Below are positions 7,573 through 16,540 of a stretch of 39,573 nt of DNA, one piece after another. The stretch spans positions 1-39,573 of the forward strand of contig WTAL01000224.1 in NCBI GenBank assembly GCA_013139635.1. The letters are read 5' to 3'. Each line of letters opens with the position of its first letter. Within the stretch, counting starts at the first letter, position 1. The translations under genes were made by a program, and so were the position numbers. Below the pieces are notes generated by a model that saw nothing but the letters and a program-made list of their open reading frames with translations, was not told the DNA's origin and ran no database searches. This stretch comes from Paracoccaceae bacterium. Lineage in GTDB: Bacteria; Pseudomonadota; Alphaproteobacteria; Rhodobacterales; Rhodobacteraceae.

Positions 7573-8700
7573 ATGCCCGGACTTTTACCCAACGTAGACC
7601 CAGACGGCCTTCAGGAATTCTCGGTGGTGTTTACCGACCGCTCGCTGAACCATATGTCAGCCAGCTTTCAGCAGGTTATGCGTGACATTTCGGAGACGCT
7701 AAAGGGCGTTTACAAGGCCGAGGCCGTGGTGGTTGTGCCGGGTGGCGGCACTTTCGGCATGGAGGCCGTGGTACGGCAATTTGCCAATGATGCCAAGGCT
7801 TTGGTTGTTCGGAACGGTTGGTTTTCCTACCGTTGGACACAGATTTTTGAGGCGGGGAATATCCCGTCTGAGCACACGGTGCTGAAGGCGCGCCAAACCG
7901 GAAACGCGGTTACGGCCCCGTTTGCGCCAGTGGCGATTGAAGAGGCGGTTGCTCGCATTCGCGAGGAGCGGCCTGCGCTGGTTTTTGCGCCGCATGTGGA
8001 AACTTCCAGCGGGATGATTCTGCCGGATGACTACATTAAGGCGCTGGCGGATGCCGCGCATGAGGTCGGCGGTTTGATGGTGCTTGATTGCATTGCCTCG
8101 GGCACGATCTGGGTGGATATGGCGGCAACGGGCGTCGATATTCTGATCTCGGCCCCGCAAAAAGGCTGGAGCAGTTCGCCCGCGGCGGCGCTGGTGATGC
8201 TCTCAACGGCCGCACTTGCGCGGATGGAGGAAACCACGTCCAGCAGCTTTGCGCTGAACTTGAATACGTGGCACGCCATTATGCAGGCCTATGAAAACGG
8301 TGGCCACGCTTACCACGCGACTTTGCCAACGGACTCGCTGAAGGCCTTTCGTGATGCGATGAAGGAAACTGAAGCGCTGGGCTGGGATAATATTGCCGCC
8401 GCGCAGCAGGAGCTGGGCGACAAAGTGCGGGCGATGCTGAAGGCGCGGGGCATTGCCTCGGTGGCCGCCGCTGGCTTTGAAGCGCCGGGCGTGGTGGTGA
8501 GCTATACGGCTGACGCGGATATTAAATCAGGCAAGAAGTTTGCTGCGCTCGGGATGCAAATAGCCGCGGGCGTGCCGCTACAATGTGATGAGCCCGAGGG
8601 CTTTAGCACCTTTAGGCTGGGGCTGTTTGGGCTGGATAAGCTGGCCGATATTGACGGCACAGTAAAACGGCTGGAAGCAGCGCTTGATCAGGTGCTGTGA
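7573..8700 (+). CDS. Class V aminotransferase (alanine-glyoxylate / serine type)
   Basis: PLP enzyme of 375 residues, fold type I, related to alanine-glyoxylate and serine-pyruvate aminotransferases. The PLP-binding lysine is Lys197 in SAPQKGWSSSP, and Asp172 in VLDCIASG is the ring-nitrogen partner. VPGGGTFGMEA (55-65) fits the cofactor phosphate region. The exact amino donor is not evident. Start ATG 7573 follows AGGAG at 7561-7565. It is divergent from msrA and convergent with the small membrane protein gene that ends 3 nt after it. Alternative roles such as phosphonate or purine-derived amine transfer cannot be excluded. Confidence 0.85.
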   Translation: MPGLLPNVDPDGLQEFSVVFTDRSLNHMSASFQQVMRDISETLKGVYKAEAVVVVPGGGTFGMEAVVRQFANDAKALVVRNGWFSYRWTQIFEAGNIPSEHTVLKARQTGNAVTAPFAPVAIEEAVARIREERPALVFAPHVETSSGMILPDDYIKALADAAHEVGGLMVLDCIASGTIWVDMAATGVDILISAPQKGWSSSPAAALVMLSTAALARMEETTSSSFALNLNTWHAIMQAYENGGHAYHATLPTDSLKAFRDAMKETEALGWDNIAAAQQELGDKVRAMLKARGIASVAAAGFEAPGVVVSYTADADIKSGKKFAALGMQIAAGVPLQCDEPEGFSTFRLGLFGLDKLADIDGTVKRLEAALDQVL

Positions 8701-8703
8701 GGG

Positions 8704-9192
8704 CTAGGCCCTTGCGGCCTCTAGCCACGCATTCACAATCGGCGATATCTTTTCAGCGGCCCCGCCGCTGGTAAGTGCCGAGGTGAGCGGCGTGTTGGTT
8801 TCGCCATGCCCATCCCGCATAACCAAAATCAGGCGACTGACTTTGCTGCCCGCGCCCGTGCTGCCTGTCGAAACCTTTGATTCAATCGTCGTGTGCCGCA
8901 AGTCCTTGAGGGCATGGGCTGTGTGCTTCATTCGCCGCATGGATTTTTTGCGAATTTCCAGCTGCCCCGTGCGGGCATCAAGCACCAGCTGGGTGCGCTC
9001 GACCAGAAAATAAAAGGCAGCAAAAACCGATCCGGCAATGAGAAACATGACAATGCCGGCCAACAGGCCCTCCAAAAGCATGGCCACGCCAATGCCTGTA
9101 AAAATGGTGATAAACCCTATCAGGATGCCCCCCAATAGCCACGGGCGGTCATCAATGACGAGGAGGTCGGGGGTGTTTTGAGACATTTTCAT
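8704..9192 (-). CDS. Membrane protein with two N-terminal helices and a soluble C-terminal domain
   Basis: 162-residue protein from ATG 9192 (a TTG at 9219 is possible). Two hydrophobic segments near residues 20-65 precede a beta-rich cytoplasmic part: QLVLDARTGQLEIRKKSM looks like the start of a bacterial PH-like domain, and the end is helical (AAEKISPIVNAWLEAA). I do not recognise a named family. It belongs to a minus-strand run with two DUF3592-type genes, which share the layout of membrane segments flanking a small beta domain. Confidence 0.65.
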   Translation of the reverse strand: MKMSQNTPDLLVIDDRPWLLGGILIGFITIFTGIGVAMLLEGLLAGIVMFLIAGSVFAAFYFLVERTQLVLDARTGQLEIRKKSMRRMKHTAHALKDLRHTTIESKVSTGSTGAGSKVSRLILVMRDGHGETNTPLTSALTSGGAAEKISPIVNAWLEAARA

Positions 9193-9282
9193 GGGCGAAG
9201 TATAGACCGCCTTGCGCAATTTGCACGCGATTTTTCCTGAGGTAGCATTGGCTTGCTGGGTGTACGTGACAACGTTGCGCGG

Positions 9283-9843
9283 TTATCTGCGGCGCACTGT
9301 GGGGGCGCGCTTTTCGGGCGCATCAGACGAGCTGTAGCTATAATCTGGCTTTTTGGCTGTGCTGGGGGCGGTTTCTGGCGTGGGCTGGCCTGCTTTGGTG
9401 CGCTTGGTGGCGACAAAGAAGATGCCCCCGCCCAGCATGATGAGCAGGCCAATCGTCAGGAATATCAGGCCAAAGCCCCAGAGGGCAAACCAGCTATCAA
9501 TGCGCAGGCTGCTCGGGTTTTCGGGATTGTAAAGAATGTTTAATTTGGTGCCGATGGGGTAATTATAGCTGGAAGACGAGAGGAAGGTTTGCGCGCGTTG
9601 CTCGGTGCCGTTCTTGTCAAAAAACGAAATGGTGGGTTTGTAGGTGGGAGCGGAAGAATTGCCGCTGCTGCTACTTGACCAGTTCACCTCGATATCAACC
9701 ACATTGCCGCTGGTGGCGACGGCTACTTGCGAAAATGTGTAGGAGAAAACCGTTAGGCCGCCGCCGGTGGCTGTAAATATTAGCCCAAACAGAACAACGA
9801 GGATGGCGATGATGCGGGTTTTTTGTTTTTTCGGCTTGGCCAT
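9283..9843 (-). CDS. DUF3592 family membrane protein
   Basis: 186 residues. There is a membrane segment at about 11-33, an extracytoplasmic beta domain with a serine-rich stretch (VNWSSSSSGNSSAP), the DUF3592 hallmark YNPENPSSLRID near 104-115, then a second membrane segment (about 117-146) and a polar C-terminal tail rich in Ser, Pro and Arg. Function is unknown. The start ATG at 9843 is preceded by GGAGCTGCCGCC. It sits next to a second DUF3592-type gene, suggesting local duplication and divergence. Confidence 0.75.
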   Translation of the reverse strand: MAKPKKQKTRIIAILVVLFGLIFTATGGGLTVFSYTFSQVAVATSGNVVDIEVNWSSSSSGNSSAPTYKPTISFFDKNGTEQRAQTFLSSSSYNYPIGTKLNILYNPENPSSLRIDSWFALWGFGLIFLTIGLLIMLGGGIFFVATKRTKAGQPTPETAPSTAKKPDYSYSSSDAPEKRAPTVRRR

Positions 9844-9879
9844 GGCGGCAGCTCCTACAAAATTACATAGTACTTAGTG

Positions 9880-10413
9880 TTAGCGCATACGGCGCACAAC
9901 CGGCTTATCGGTGTCTGTCATATTTTGGGTGTGATCCACGAGGTGGCTAACATTCAGCGTGCTTTTGCGTTTTGCGCTCTTGCGTGCAGGGGTGCGTTTG
10001 CTGGCCTTGGCAATGCGCGTGTGGAAAAACAGGAAGGGGATTAAGCCAAAAAGCAGGCTGGCCACACCGCTGCCCCACATGCCCAAAAACGTATCTAACC
10101 GTAAAATGCGGGGGTTATCAGGGCTATACCTGATCACGACTTTTTGCCCGAGATAAGCAGCCTCTGTGCCAAGAGCGCTTTCGGGCGTGGCGAGCTGTTT
10201 TTGATCGGCGAAGTCAATAAAAGCAATAAGAGGTGTTCTTGCAGGGGCAAACGCTTCTTCTGTCGGTTCGAAATCAAGAATAATGCCTTGGGCGAAAAAA
10301 GAGGCATCTTTAAAGATAGCGGTGGAAACCAGCTTGTAGCCACCAAGCAGGGTGGCAGCAAATGCTAACAAGCGCAAACTGCGCAGCACAAATGAGGGAC
10401 GTTTGGTGGCCAT
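9880..10413 (-). CDS. DUF3592-like membrane protein (second copy)
   Basis: 177 residues with the same layout as its downstream neighbour: N-terminal helix (about 11-30), beta domain, the motif RYSPDNPRILRLDTF near 104-118, a second helix and a basic C-terminal tail (RTPARKSAKRKS). The shared YxPxNPxxxRxD motif supports a common origin, though overall identity appears low. Function is unknown. Same strand, 36 nt upstream of the other copy, so probably one transcription unit. Confidence 0.7.
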   Translation of the reverse strand: MATKRPSFVLRSLRLLAFAATLLGGYKLVSTAIFKDASFFAQGIILDFEPTEEAFAPARTPLIAFIDFADQKQLATPESALGTEAAYLGQKVVIRYSPDNPRILRLDTFLGMWGSGVASLLFGLIPFLFFHTRIAKASKRTPARKSAKRKSTLNVSHLVDHTQNMTDTDKPVVRRMR

Positions 10414-10469
10414 AGCGCATCTATAGCACGCCTAAAGCATAAGGCAATGCGTGCAACATTGAAATCAAA

Positions 10470-10820
10470 CTACTCGCAGCGTTGTAGGATGATGGTCTGG
10501 TCGCTGCTGCTATAGGTCAATGTGCCGTCTGCGTTTAGCAATAGTAGTCCGCGCGCGCCCCATTCCTCGCCCTCGCCGGTGCAGACAAAATCAAATAACT
10601 GGCCATTCATATCGCGGATGTTGACGGGATTTGTAAGCTCACACCGGCTTTCATAAAACAAGATGCTTGTGTCTGAAATACGCATGGGTATCAGGTCGGT
10701 GTTGGTCACGTTACAACTGTCTGGGTTGTGTGCCCAAGAGCCAGCAAAATTAAGGGTTTGCGCCGTGGCGGCATTGAAAAGGCTTGAAACGGCAATGATG
10801 AGGGCGAAAATTCTGGTCAT
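10470..10820 (-). CDS. Small secreted four-cysteine protein
   Basis: 116 residues with a clear signal peptide (MTRIFALIIAVSSLFNAATA, cut before QT). The mature part begins FAGSWAHNPDSC and has cysteines at 36, 60, 80 and 115, suitable for two disulfides. LNFAGSWA followed by short beta strands (DTSILFYESRCEL, GTLTYSSSDQTIILQRC) resembles small lipocalin-like secreted proteins, but I do not recognise a family. Expected location is the periplasm or outside. It lies between argG and the DUF3592 pair. Confidence 0.65.
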   Translation of the reverse strand: MTRIFALIIAVSSLFNAATAQTLNFAGSWAHNPDSCNVTNTDLIPMRISDTSILFYESRCELTNPVNIRDMNGQLFDFVCTGEGEEWGARGLLLLNADGTLTYSSSDQTIILQRCE

Positions 10821-10899
10821 GAGAGGCTACTCCTACGGTTTCTTTATAGAACCATACATAAACCGTAGGCGTAGACAATGTTTCAAATCAAGAAAGCCG

Positions 10900-12123
10900 T
10901 TATTTAAGCCGACGATCCCGTGCCGCCAATAGCTTCAGCCGCAGCGCGTTGATCTGGATAAAGCCCGCCGCGTCTTTTTGATCATAGGCACCGGCGTCAT
11001 CCTCAAAGGTTACGTGCTCTTCGGAGTAGAGCGAGTGCGCGGACCAGCGGCCAACGGTTTGGCACAGGCCTTTGTAAAGCTTGAGCTTTACGGTGCCGGT
11101 TACGTGCTTTTGGCTTTCATCAATCAGGGCTTGCAGCATGTCGCGCTCGGGGGAATACCAAAAACCGTTATAGATCAGCTCGGCATATTTCGGCATAATC
11201 TCGTCTTTTAGGTGGGCAGCACCTCGGTCCAGCGTGATGCTTTCAATGCCGCGATGGGCTTCCAGCATAATGGTGCCACCGGGGGTTTCATAAATCCCGC
11301 GGGATTTCATGCCGACAAAGCGGCCTTCTACGAGGTCGAGGCGGCCAATGCCGTGCTTGCCGCCCAGCTCATTGAGCGCGGTCAGCATTTCGGCGGGGCT
11401 GAGAGCCTTGCCGTTGAGGGCTACGGGGTCGCCCTTTTCGTAGGTGATCTCGATATGTTCGGCCACGTCGGGCGCATCTTCGGGTGCAACGGTGCGCTGA
11501 TACACGTAATCTGGCGCTTCAATCGCCGGGTCTTCCAGCACTTTGCCCTCGGACGAGGTGTGCAGCAGGTTGGCATCCACTGAGAAAGGCGCCTCGCCGC
11601 GTTTGTCTTTCGCGATCGGAATCTGGTGCATTTCAGCAAATTCCAGCAGGCGGGTGCGGGAGGTCAGATCCCACTCGCGCCAAGGGGCAATCACCTTGAT
11701 CTCGGGGTTGAGCGCATAGGCGGCCAGCTCAAAACGGACTTGGTCGTTACCTTTGCCGGTGGCCCCGTGGGCTACGGCATCAGCGCCGCATTCGGCGGCG
11801 ATCTCAACAAGGCGCTTGGAAATAAGTGGGCGGGCAATGGAGGTGCCGAGCAGGTAAAGGCCTTCATATTGGGCATTGGCGCGGAACATCGGGAATACAA
11901 AATCGCGCACGAACTCTTCGCGCACGTCTTCAATGTGGATGTTTTCAGGCTTCACGCCCATCAGCTCGGCTTTGCGGCGCGCTGGTTCCAGCTCTTCGCC
12001 TTGGCCAAGATCGGCGGTGAAGGTCACAACTTCACAGCCATATTCGGTTTCGAGCCACTTCAGAATGATCGAGGTATCCAACCCGCCTGAATAGGCGAGG
12101 ACAACTTTTTTAGGGGCAGACAT
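10900..12123 (-). CDS. argG: Argininosuccinate synthase
   Basis: ATP-dependent ligation of citrulline and aspartate, the penultimate step of arginine synthesis, in the cytosol. It has 407 residues from the ATG at 12123, with GGAG upstream; the reading frame continues to 12309 but that extension is not conserved-looking. The ATP pyrophosphatase loop YSGGLDTSI is at residues 11-19, and [13 protein letters not shown] and [10 protein letters not shown] are family motifs. Length and sequence are typical of the short bacterial ArgG class. It is divergent from the sulfotransferase gene, with about 108 bp between the starts. Confidence 0.97.
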   Translation of the reverse strand: MSAPKKVVLAYSGGLDTSIILKWLETEYGCEVVTFTADLGQGEELEPARRKAELMGVKPENIHIEDVREEFVRDFVFPMFRANAQYEGLYLLGTSIARPLISKRLVEIAAECGADAVAHGATGKGNDQVRFELAAYALNPEIKVIAPWREWDLTSRTRLLEFAEMHQIPIAKDKRGEAPFSVDANLLHTSSEGKVLEDPAIEAPDYVYQRTVAPEDAPDVAEHIEITYEKGDPVALNGKALSPAEMLTALNELGGKHGIGRLDLVEGRFVGMKSRGIYETPGGTIMLEAHRGIESITLDRGAAHLKDEIMPKYAELIYNGFWYSPERDMLQALIDESQKHVTGTVKLKLYKGLCQTVGRWSAHSLYSEEHVTFEDDAGAYDQKDAAGFIQINALRLKLLAARDRRLK

Positions 12124-12231
12124 CTGGCGTTCTCCGGCTAAATATTTTATAGGCTGGCAATACGTCAGTTTTCCTCGCCCTTCAAGCGGGAAAGCGCTTT
12201 TGGCACTATAGGAACGGAAAAGGGAACCGAA

Positions 12232-12912
12232 ATGCGGACTGTCGAGAATTCGCAATTCAAAATCGCATATTTTCCTGTGCCGAAAACCGCCAGCACCTCG
12301 ATGAAACATGCGTTTTACCAGCTAGAGCACGGAAAACCGTTTGAAAAGGGTGAGAAGGTGCCGGGGCGGAAAGGCGGTATTCATGATAACTACCTCAATA
12401 CGCAGCAGTTTTACCAAATAGACCACAAGCGCTATGAAGATTATTCTCGGATCGCGATTATCCGCGACCCCGTTAAGCGGATCATTTCTGCCTATAATCA
12501 TCGGGTCATGCGGGAGCGCGAACTGAGTGAAAGCCGCATTGATATGGATCTTGCCCGCGCATTGGATGTGCCGCCAAACCCAACCCGCGGCGTGTTTTTG
12601 TGCAATCTTGAAAAATATCGGCTTTTGTCCAAAGCGATAAAACACCACACTGACCCGTTTACCAATTTTCTGGGGCATGATCTTTCGTATTTCAGCGATG
12701 TGGTGAAAATTGGGAAAGTTGCCGAGCTCGCGAAGCAAATTGAGGCGCTTACGGGGCGAAAGTTTGAACTCGAACACCTTCAAAAAGGCAGTGATGCGCC
12801 AAAGGCCCTGCGGATGGAGCGCAAGGCTCGTGATGCGTTGCTAAACTATTGCGCCGGGGATTATGCTTTGATGAAGGGCTACTTTTCGATCCCCGAGGTT
12901 TTGCAGCTATAG
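12232..12912 (+). CDS. Sulfotransferase family 2 protein
   Basis: 226-residue cytosolic protein of the PAPS-dependent sulfotransferase superfamily. The 5'-phosphosulfate loop [11 protein letters not shown] is at residues 17-27 and the 3'-phosphate-binding motif [13 protein letters not shown] at 78-90. This layout matches the bacterial relatives of heparan-sulfate 2-O/carbohydrate sulfotransferases. The acceptor is probably a surface glycan or lipid but is not shown by the sequence. The start ATG 12232 lies in a weak ribosome site context (GGGAACCGAA). No polysaccharide genes are adjacent, so its substrate cannot be inferred from neighbours. Confidence 0.83.
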   Translation: MRTVENSQFKIAYFPVPKTASTSMKHAFYQLEHGKPFEKGEKVPGRKGGIHDNYLNTQQFYQIDHKRYEDYSRIAIIRDPVKRIISAYNHRVMRERELSESRIDMDLARALDVPPNPTRGVFLCNLEKYRLLSKAIKHHTDPFTNFLGHDLSYFSDVVKIGKVAELAKQIEALTGRKFELEHLQKGSDAPKALRMERKARDALLNYCAGDYALMKGYFSIPEVLQL

Positions 12913-12977
12913 CGCGATCAAGGGTCTGGCTTGCTGTATTTACTTGTGTTAATTAATGCAAAATTTTGGAGGCAGGC

Positions 12978-13796
12978 ATGAACGGTTTAACGATATTAGC
13001 ACATAGTTTTCGGCAGGTGACGGGCAACCTTGGCATGGCCGTAAAGGTGAGCGGCTGGCTGGTGGCGATTTATGCTATTGCTGGCGCCGTGCTGCTGAGT
13101 ATGGCGCCGGATTGGCTAAATGCGGCCATAGATCAAAATGCGCAAGGCATGACAGACGCCACCGATTTAACGGGTGGCAGCGTTGGGCTGGTCTTGTTGC
13201 TCATTTTGGTCGCGACTGTTTTCCTGCTGTGGTCAATCTCACTGGTCGCGATTGTGTGGCACCGCTATATTTTGCTGGAGGAAATTCCGCAGGGGGTTAT
13301 TCCTTATCGGTCCGATTATAGAATTGGCCGCTATTTTTGGTATGGCGTCGGGATATCTTTGCTGGCATTGCTGATTGTCAGCATTTTGAGCGGCATTTTG
13401 GGCATGATTTTTGGGCCATTTTTTATGAGCTCATTGCAAGGGGGTACCGGCTTTTTGGGGGCTACGTTTTTGATGGGGCTGGTGGTCGGCATTGTTGTTT
13501 TGGTGCTTTATATGCGCATGGCGCTTATTTTACCCGCTGTGGCGCTGGATGAAGAGCTAACGATCGGGCAGGCTTGGAGCCAAACCTCTGGCTATACAGG
13601 GGCGATATTGGGGCTGGCATTGGCAATGGCCTTTATAAATGCGGTGGTGCCGATGGTGATAAGCCTCGCTTTTGCGGAACTGGTGTGGGTTAATCTTGTG
13701 CTTTTGGGGCTGTATCAATGGTTTTATTTTATGCTTAATATCAGCGTTTTAAGCACGCTTTATGGGCATATTGTGCAAAAGCGCGAGGTTTACTAA
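12978..13796 (+). CDS. Six-helix integral membrane protein of unknown function
   Basis: 272 residues from ATG 12978; GGAGG at 12968-12972 is 5 nt upstream. Six hydrophobic segments are visible at about residues 25-43, 70-95, 118-145, 160-185, 203-228 and 233-258. A charged loop, YILLEEIPQGVIPYRSDYRIGRYFWYG, lies between segments 2 and 3. The pattern recalls the membrane domain family found beside glycerophosphodiester phosphodiesterases (YciC/DUF975-like), but identity is uncertain. Its stop codon abuts the GTG start of ilvA, which suggests one operon. Confidence 0.7.
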   Translation: MNGLTILAHSFRQVTGNLGMAVKVSGWLVAIYAIAGAVLLSMAPDWLNAAIDQNAQGMTDATDLTGGSVGLVLLLILVATVFLLWSISLVAIVWHRYILLEEIPQGVIPYRSDYRIGRYFWYGVGISLLALLIVSILSGILGMIFGPFFMSSLQGGTGFLGATFLMGLVVGIVVLVLYMRMALILPAVALDEELTIGQAWSQTSGYTGAILGLALAMAFINAVVPMVISLAFAELVWVNLVLLGLYQWFYFMLNISVLSTLYGHIVQKREVY

Positions 13797-15032
13797 GTGA
13801 GTTTTGCCGCCGAAGTGGCTCGGGCAGAGCGGCGGATGCGCTCGCTATTTGAGCCCACGCCGTTGCAGCGGAATGATTTTTTGAGTGCGCGCTATGAGGC
13901 TGAGATTTACCTGAAGCGGGAAGATCTTTCGCCGGTGCGGTCTTATAAAATTCGGGGCGCTTTTAATGCGATTGTGAAGGCGCTGGATGCGGGCGAAACG
14001 GGGCCGTTTGTGTGTGCTTCAGCGGGCAACCACGCGCAGGGCGTGGCCTATGTGTGCGCGCATTTTGGGGTGCAGGCCGTGATTTATATGCCCGTAACCA
14101 CCCCCAAGCAGAAGGTGCACAAAACCGGCGCTTTTGGCGGTAGCCATGCCGAAATTCGACTTGAGGGTGACTATTTTGACGAGACGCTGGCAGCGGCGCA
14201 GGCTTATTGCCGCGAGGCAGGCGCGGTGTTTGTGCCGCCGTTTGACAGCGATGATGTGATCGAGGGGCAGGCCACGGTGGCCGCCGAGATAATGGCACAG
14301 ATGCCTGAGGATGAAGCGGTTGATATGCTGGTGCTGCCTGTGGGCGGCGGCGGGCTTTCGGCGGGAATAACGCGGCTGTTGGGTGATAGCGTAGACTATC
14401 GCTTTGTAGAGCCAGCGGGCGGGCCGAGCCTGCGGGACTCGCTGGTGGCGGGCGCGCTGGTAACGTTGCCAAAGGTCGACAGTTTTGTCGATGGCGCGGC
14501 CGTGGCACGCATTGGCGAGCGGAATTTTAATGCGCTGGCACATGTGCCGGCTGACCATGTGTTTATAGCTCCTGAAGACCGGATATGCGCGACAATGATT
14601 GAAATGCTCAATGTTGAGGGCGTGGTGCTAGAGCCAGCGGGGGCGCTGGCGATAGATGGTTTGCGGGACATTGAGGGCATAGCTGGGAAAACCGTGGTGG
14701 CGGTGGTTTCGGGCGGGAACTTTGATTTTGAGCGGTTGCCGGACGTGAAGGAGCGGTCACTGCGCTGGGCGGGGCTGAAGAAATATTACATATTGCGGAT
14801 GCCGCAGCGGCCGGGGGCTTTGAAGGATTTTTTGAATATTCTGGGGCCGGATGATGACATTGCTCGGTTTGAATACCTGAAGAAATCAGCGCGGAATTTT
14901 GGCTCGGTTTTGATAGGGATTGAAACCCGCAAGGTGGGTGGCTTTGCGCGGATTGAGGCCGAGATGGAAGGGCATGGATTTGCCTTTGAGGACATTACGG
15001 ACAATGCCACTTTGGCGAATTTTATTGTGTGA
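13797..15032 (+). CDS. ilvA: Threonine ammonia-lyase (threonine dehydratase)
   Basis: PLP enzyme converting threonine to 2-oxobutanoate, the first step of isoleucine synthesis. It has 411 residues with GTG at 13797 directly after the previous stop. The Schiff-base lysine is Lys51 in VRSYKIRGAF, followed by SAGNHAQG (75-82) and the glycine-rich phosphate loop VGGGGLSAG. A C-terminal regulatory ACT-like domain occupies about residues 325-411 (YYILRMPQRPGALKDFLNIL). With only one such domain it belongs to the short IlvA class rather than the 514-residue E. coli type with two. Feedback control by isoleucine is expected from the family. Confidence 0.94.
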   Translation: MSFAAEVARAERRMRSLFEPTPLQRNDFLSARYEAEIYLKREDLSPVRSYKIRGAFNAIVKALDAGETGPFVCASAGNHAQGVAYVCAHFGVQAVIYMPVTTPKQKVHKTGAFGGSHAEIRLEGDYFDETLAAAQAYCREAGAVFVPPFDSDDVIEGQATVAAEIMAQMPEDEAVDMLVLPVGGGGLSAGITRLLGDSVDYRFVEPAGGPSLRDSLVAGALVTLPKVDSFVDGAAVARIGERNFNALAHVPADHVFIAPEDRICATMIEMLNVEGVVLEPAGALAIDGLRDIEGIAGKTVVAVVSGGNFDFERLPDVKERSLRWAGLKKYYILRMPQRPGALKDFLNILGPDDDIARFEYLKKSARNFGSVLIGIETRKVGGFARIEAEMEGHGFAFEDITDNATLANFIV

Positions 15033-15038
15033 GGGATA

Positions 15039-15794
15039 ATGCTGAACACGGTTGAAATGGGCGAAGGCGAGGTGCCTTTGGTGATTGTGCACGGGCTGTT
15101 TGGCTCGGCGCGTAATTGGCGGGTTTTGCAAAAGCGGCTGGCGGAAACGCGGCGGGTGATTGCGGTGGATTTGCGCAACCACGGCAGCAGTTTTTGGAGT
15201 GATGATAACAGCTATGAAGCCTTGGCGGATGACCTGGCGGAGGTGATTGAAGCGCAGGGCGGGGTGGCCGATGTGCTTGGGCACTCTATGGGTGGCAAGG
15301 CGGCGATGGTGCTGGCTTTGGCGCGGCCTGAAATACTGCGGCGGTTGATTGTGGCCGATATAGCGCCGGTGGCTTATGGGCATACGCAAGCGCGGCATAT
15401 TGCGGCGATGCAAGCGGTGGATATGAGCGTGGTGACTCGGCGGAGCGAGGCGGATAAGCAACTTGCGGCAACGGTGGCGGCGGTGCCACTGCGGGCGTTC
15501 TTTTTACAATCTGTCGAGCTGGGGGAAAGCGGTGCGCGCTGGACGCTGAACCTAGAGGCGCTGGCGGCGGAGATGCCGAAGATTATGGAATTTCCTGAAT
15601 TTGATGGCGCTTTTGGCGGGCCGGTTTTGATGCTCAGCGGGGCGGAGTCTGATTATGTGAAGCCTGAGGTGCGGCCCGAGATTTTGCGGTTGTTTCCGCA
15701 GACGGAATTTGAGGCGATTGAGGGGGCGGGGCATTGGTTGCACGCCGAAAAGCCTCGGGAATTTCAGGCAGCGGTTGAGGTGTTTTTGGGATAG
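15039..15794 (+). CDS. Alpha/beta hydrolase, YbfF-type esterase
   Basis: 251-residue cytosolic hydrolase starting 6 nt after ilvA. The oxyanion region VIVHGLFGSARNWR is at 16-29, the nucleophile elbow GHSMGG places Ser83, DLRNHGSS is at 44-51, and the catalytic histidine is His232 in GAGHWLHAEKP. This set is diagnostic of the YbfF/ABHD11 group of short-chain acyl esterases. The physiological substrate is unknown. Likely co-transcribed with ilvA. Confidence 0.87.
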   Translation: MLNTVEMGEGEVPLVIVHGLFGSARNWRVLQKRLAETRRVIAVDLRNHGSSFWSDDNSYEALADDLAEVIEAQGGVADVLGHSMGGKAAMVLALARPEILRRLIVADIAPVAYGHTQARHIAAMQAVDMSVVTRRSEADKQLAATVAAVPLRAFFLQSVELGESGARWTLNLEALAAEMPKIMEFPEFDGAFGGPVLMLSGAESDYVKPEVRPEILRLFPQTEFEAIEGAGHWLHAEKPREFQAAVEVFLG

Positions 15795-15829
15795 TTCTGG
15801 CGGGCGCGCCGCGCTCGGGGAGCAAAGGC

Positions 15830-15844
15830 GGGGCGTGCCGCCCC
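15830..15844. terminator. Possible bidirectional terminator between convergent genes
   Basis: GGGGCG (15830-15835) and CGCCCC (15839-15844) form a 6-bp GC stem with a TGC loop, between the convergent hydrolase and ccmB genes. It is followed by TGTTTG, a weak T-rich tract. Confidence 0.4.
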
Positions 15845-15883
15845 TGTTTGCCCCCTCGTGCGGTGCCTCGGGCTTGCAGGGCG

Positions 15884-16540
15884 CTAGGTGAGGTGGGTGC
15901 GCAAGGCCTTGGCGGCGGCGAAGGGGGTGAGTGCGACTGTGAACAGCGTGAGGCCAGCCATGAGGGTGAAGGCGGGCATCGGGTCTTGGCCCTCAGCGGC
16001 GAGGCTGGTTGCTTTTGCGCCGAAAATCAGCGTTGGGATGTAGAGCGGCAGAACGAGCAGCGAAAGCAGGAGGCCGCCGCGTTTAACGCCAACGGTAATG
16101 GCAGCGCCTGCCGCCCCGATAAACGACAATGCAGGCGTGCCAGCGGCGAGGCTGGCGACGAGCCAGAGGTAGGCGCCTTCGGGCAGGTTAAGCGTGAGGC
16201 CAAGCACGGGAGCCATGACGACCAGCGGCAGTCCGGTGGTGAGCCAGTGGGCGAAGGCTTTGACGGCTACGAGCTGCTCAAGCGGCATGGGGGAGAGGGC
16301 GAGGATATCTAAGGTGCCGTCCTCTGAGTCAGTTTGAAAAAGACGGTCTAGCGAGAGTAGGCTGGCGAGGAGGGCGCCTATCCAGAGGATGCCCGGCGCA
16401 ATGAGGCCAAGGATTTGTTGGTTGGGGCCAACGCCGAAGGGCACCAGCATAACCACGATCAGAAAGAACCCGAGGCCAAGGCCTGCGCCGCCACCAGAGC
16501 GCAGCGCGAGGCGGAGTTCGCGGATGAGGAGGGCGATCAT
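15884..16540 (-). CDS. ccmB: Heme exporter protein CcmB
   Basis: Membrane subunit of the CcmAB transporter of system I cytochrome c maturation; with CcmA it drives release of holo-CcmE from CcmC/D. It has 218 residues and six hydrophobic segments. The conserved DRLFQTDSEDGTLDILALSP region (66-85) and LVLPLYIPTLIFGA (about 166-179) identify CcmB. Its start overlaps the ccmA stop by 4 nt, so the two are translationally coupled. In relatives ccmC and ccmD follow; here the next gene is on the other strand, so those must lie elsewhere. Confidence 0.94.
   Translation of the reverse strand: MIALLIRELRLALRSGGGAGLGLGFFLIVVMLVPFGVGPNQQILGLIAPGILWIGALLASLLSLDRLFQTDSEDGTLDILALSPMPLEQLVAVKAFAHWLTTGLPLVVMAPVLGLTLNLPEGAYLWLVASLAAGTPALSFIGAAGAAITVGVKRGGLLLSLLVLPLYIPTLIFGAKATSLAAEGQDPMPAFTLMAGLTLFTVALTPFAAAKALRTHLT

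Noticed and set aside
10900-12309. Longer argG reading frame with 62 extra N-terminal residues
   Set aside because: The extension is not conserved-looking, and the PP-loop starts right after the ATG at 12123 as in other ArgG proteins.
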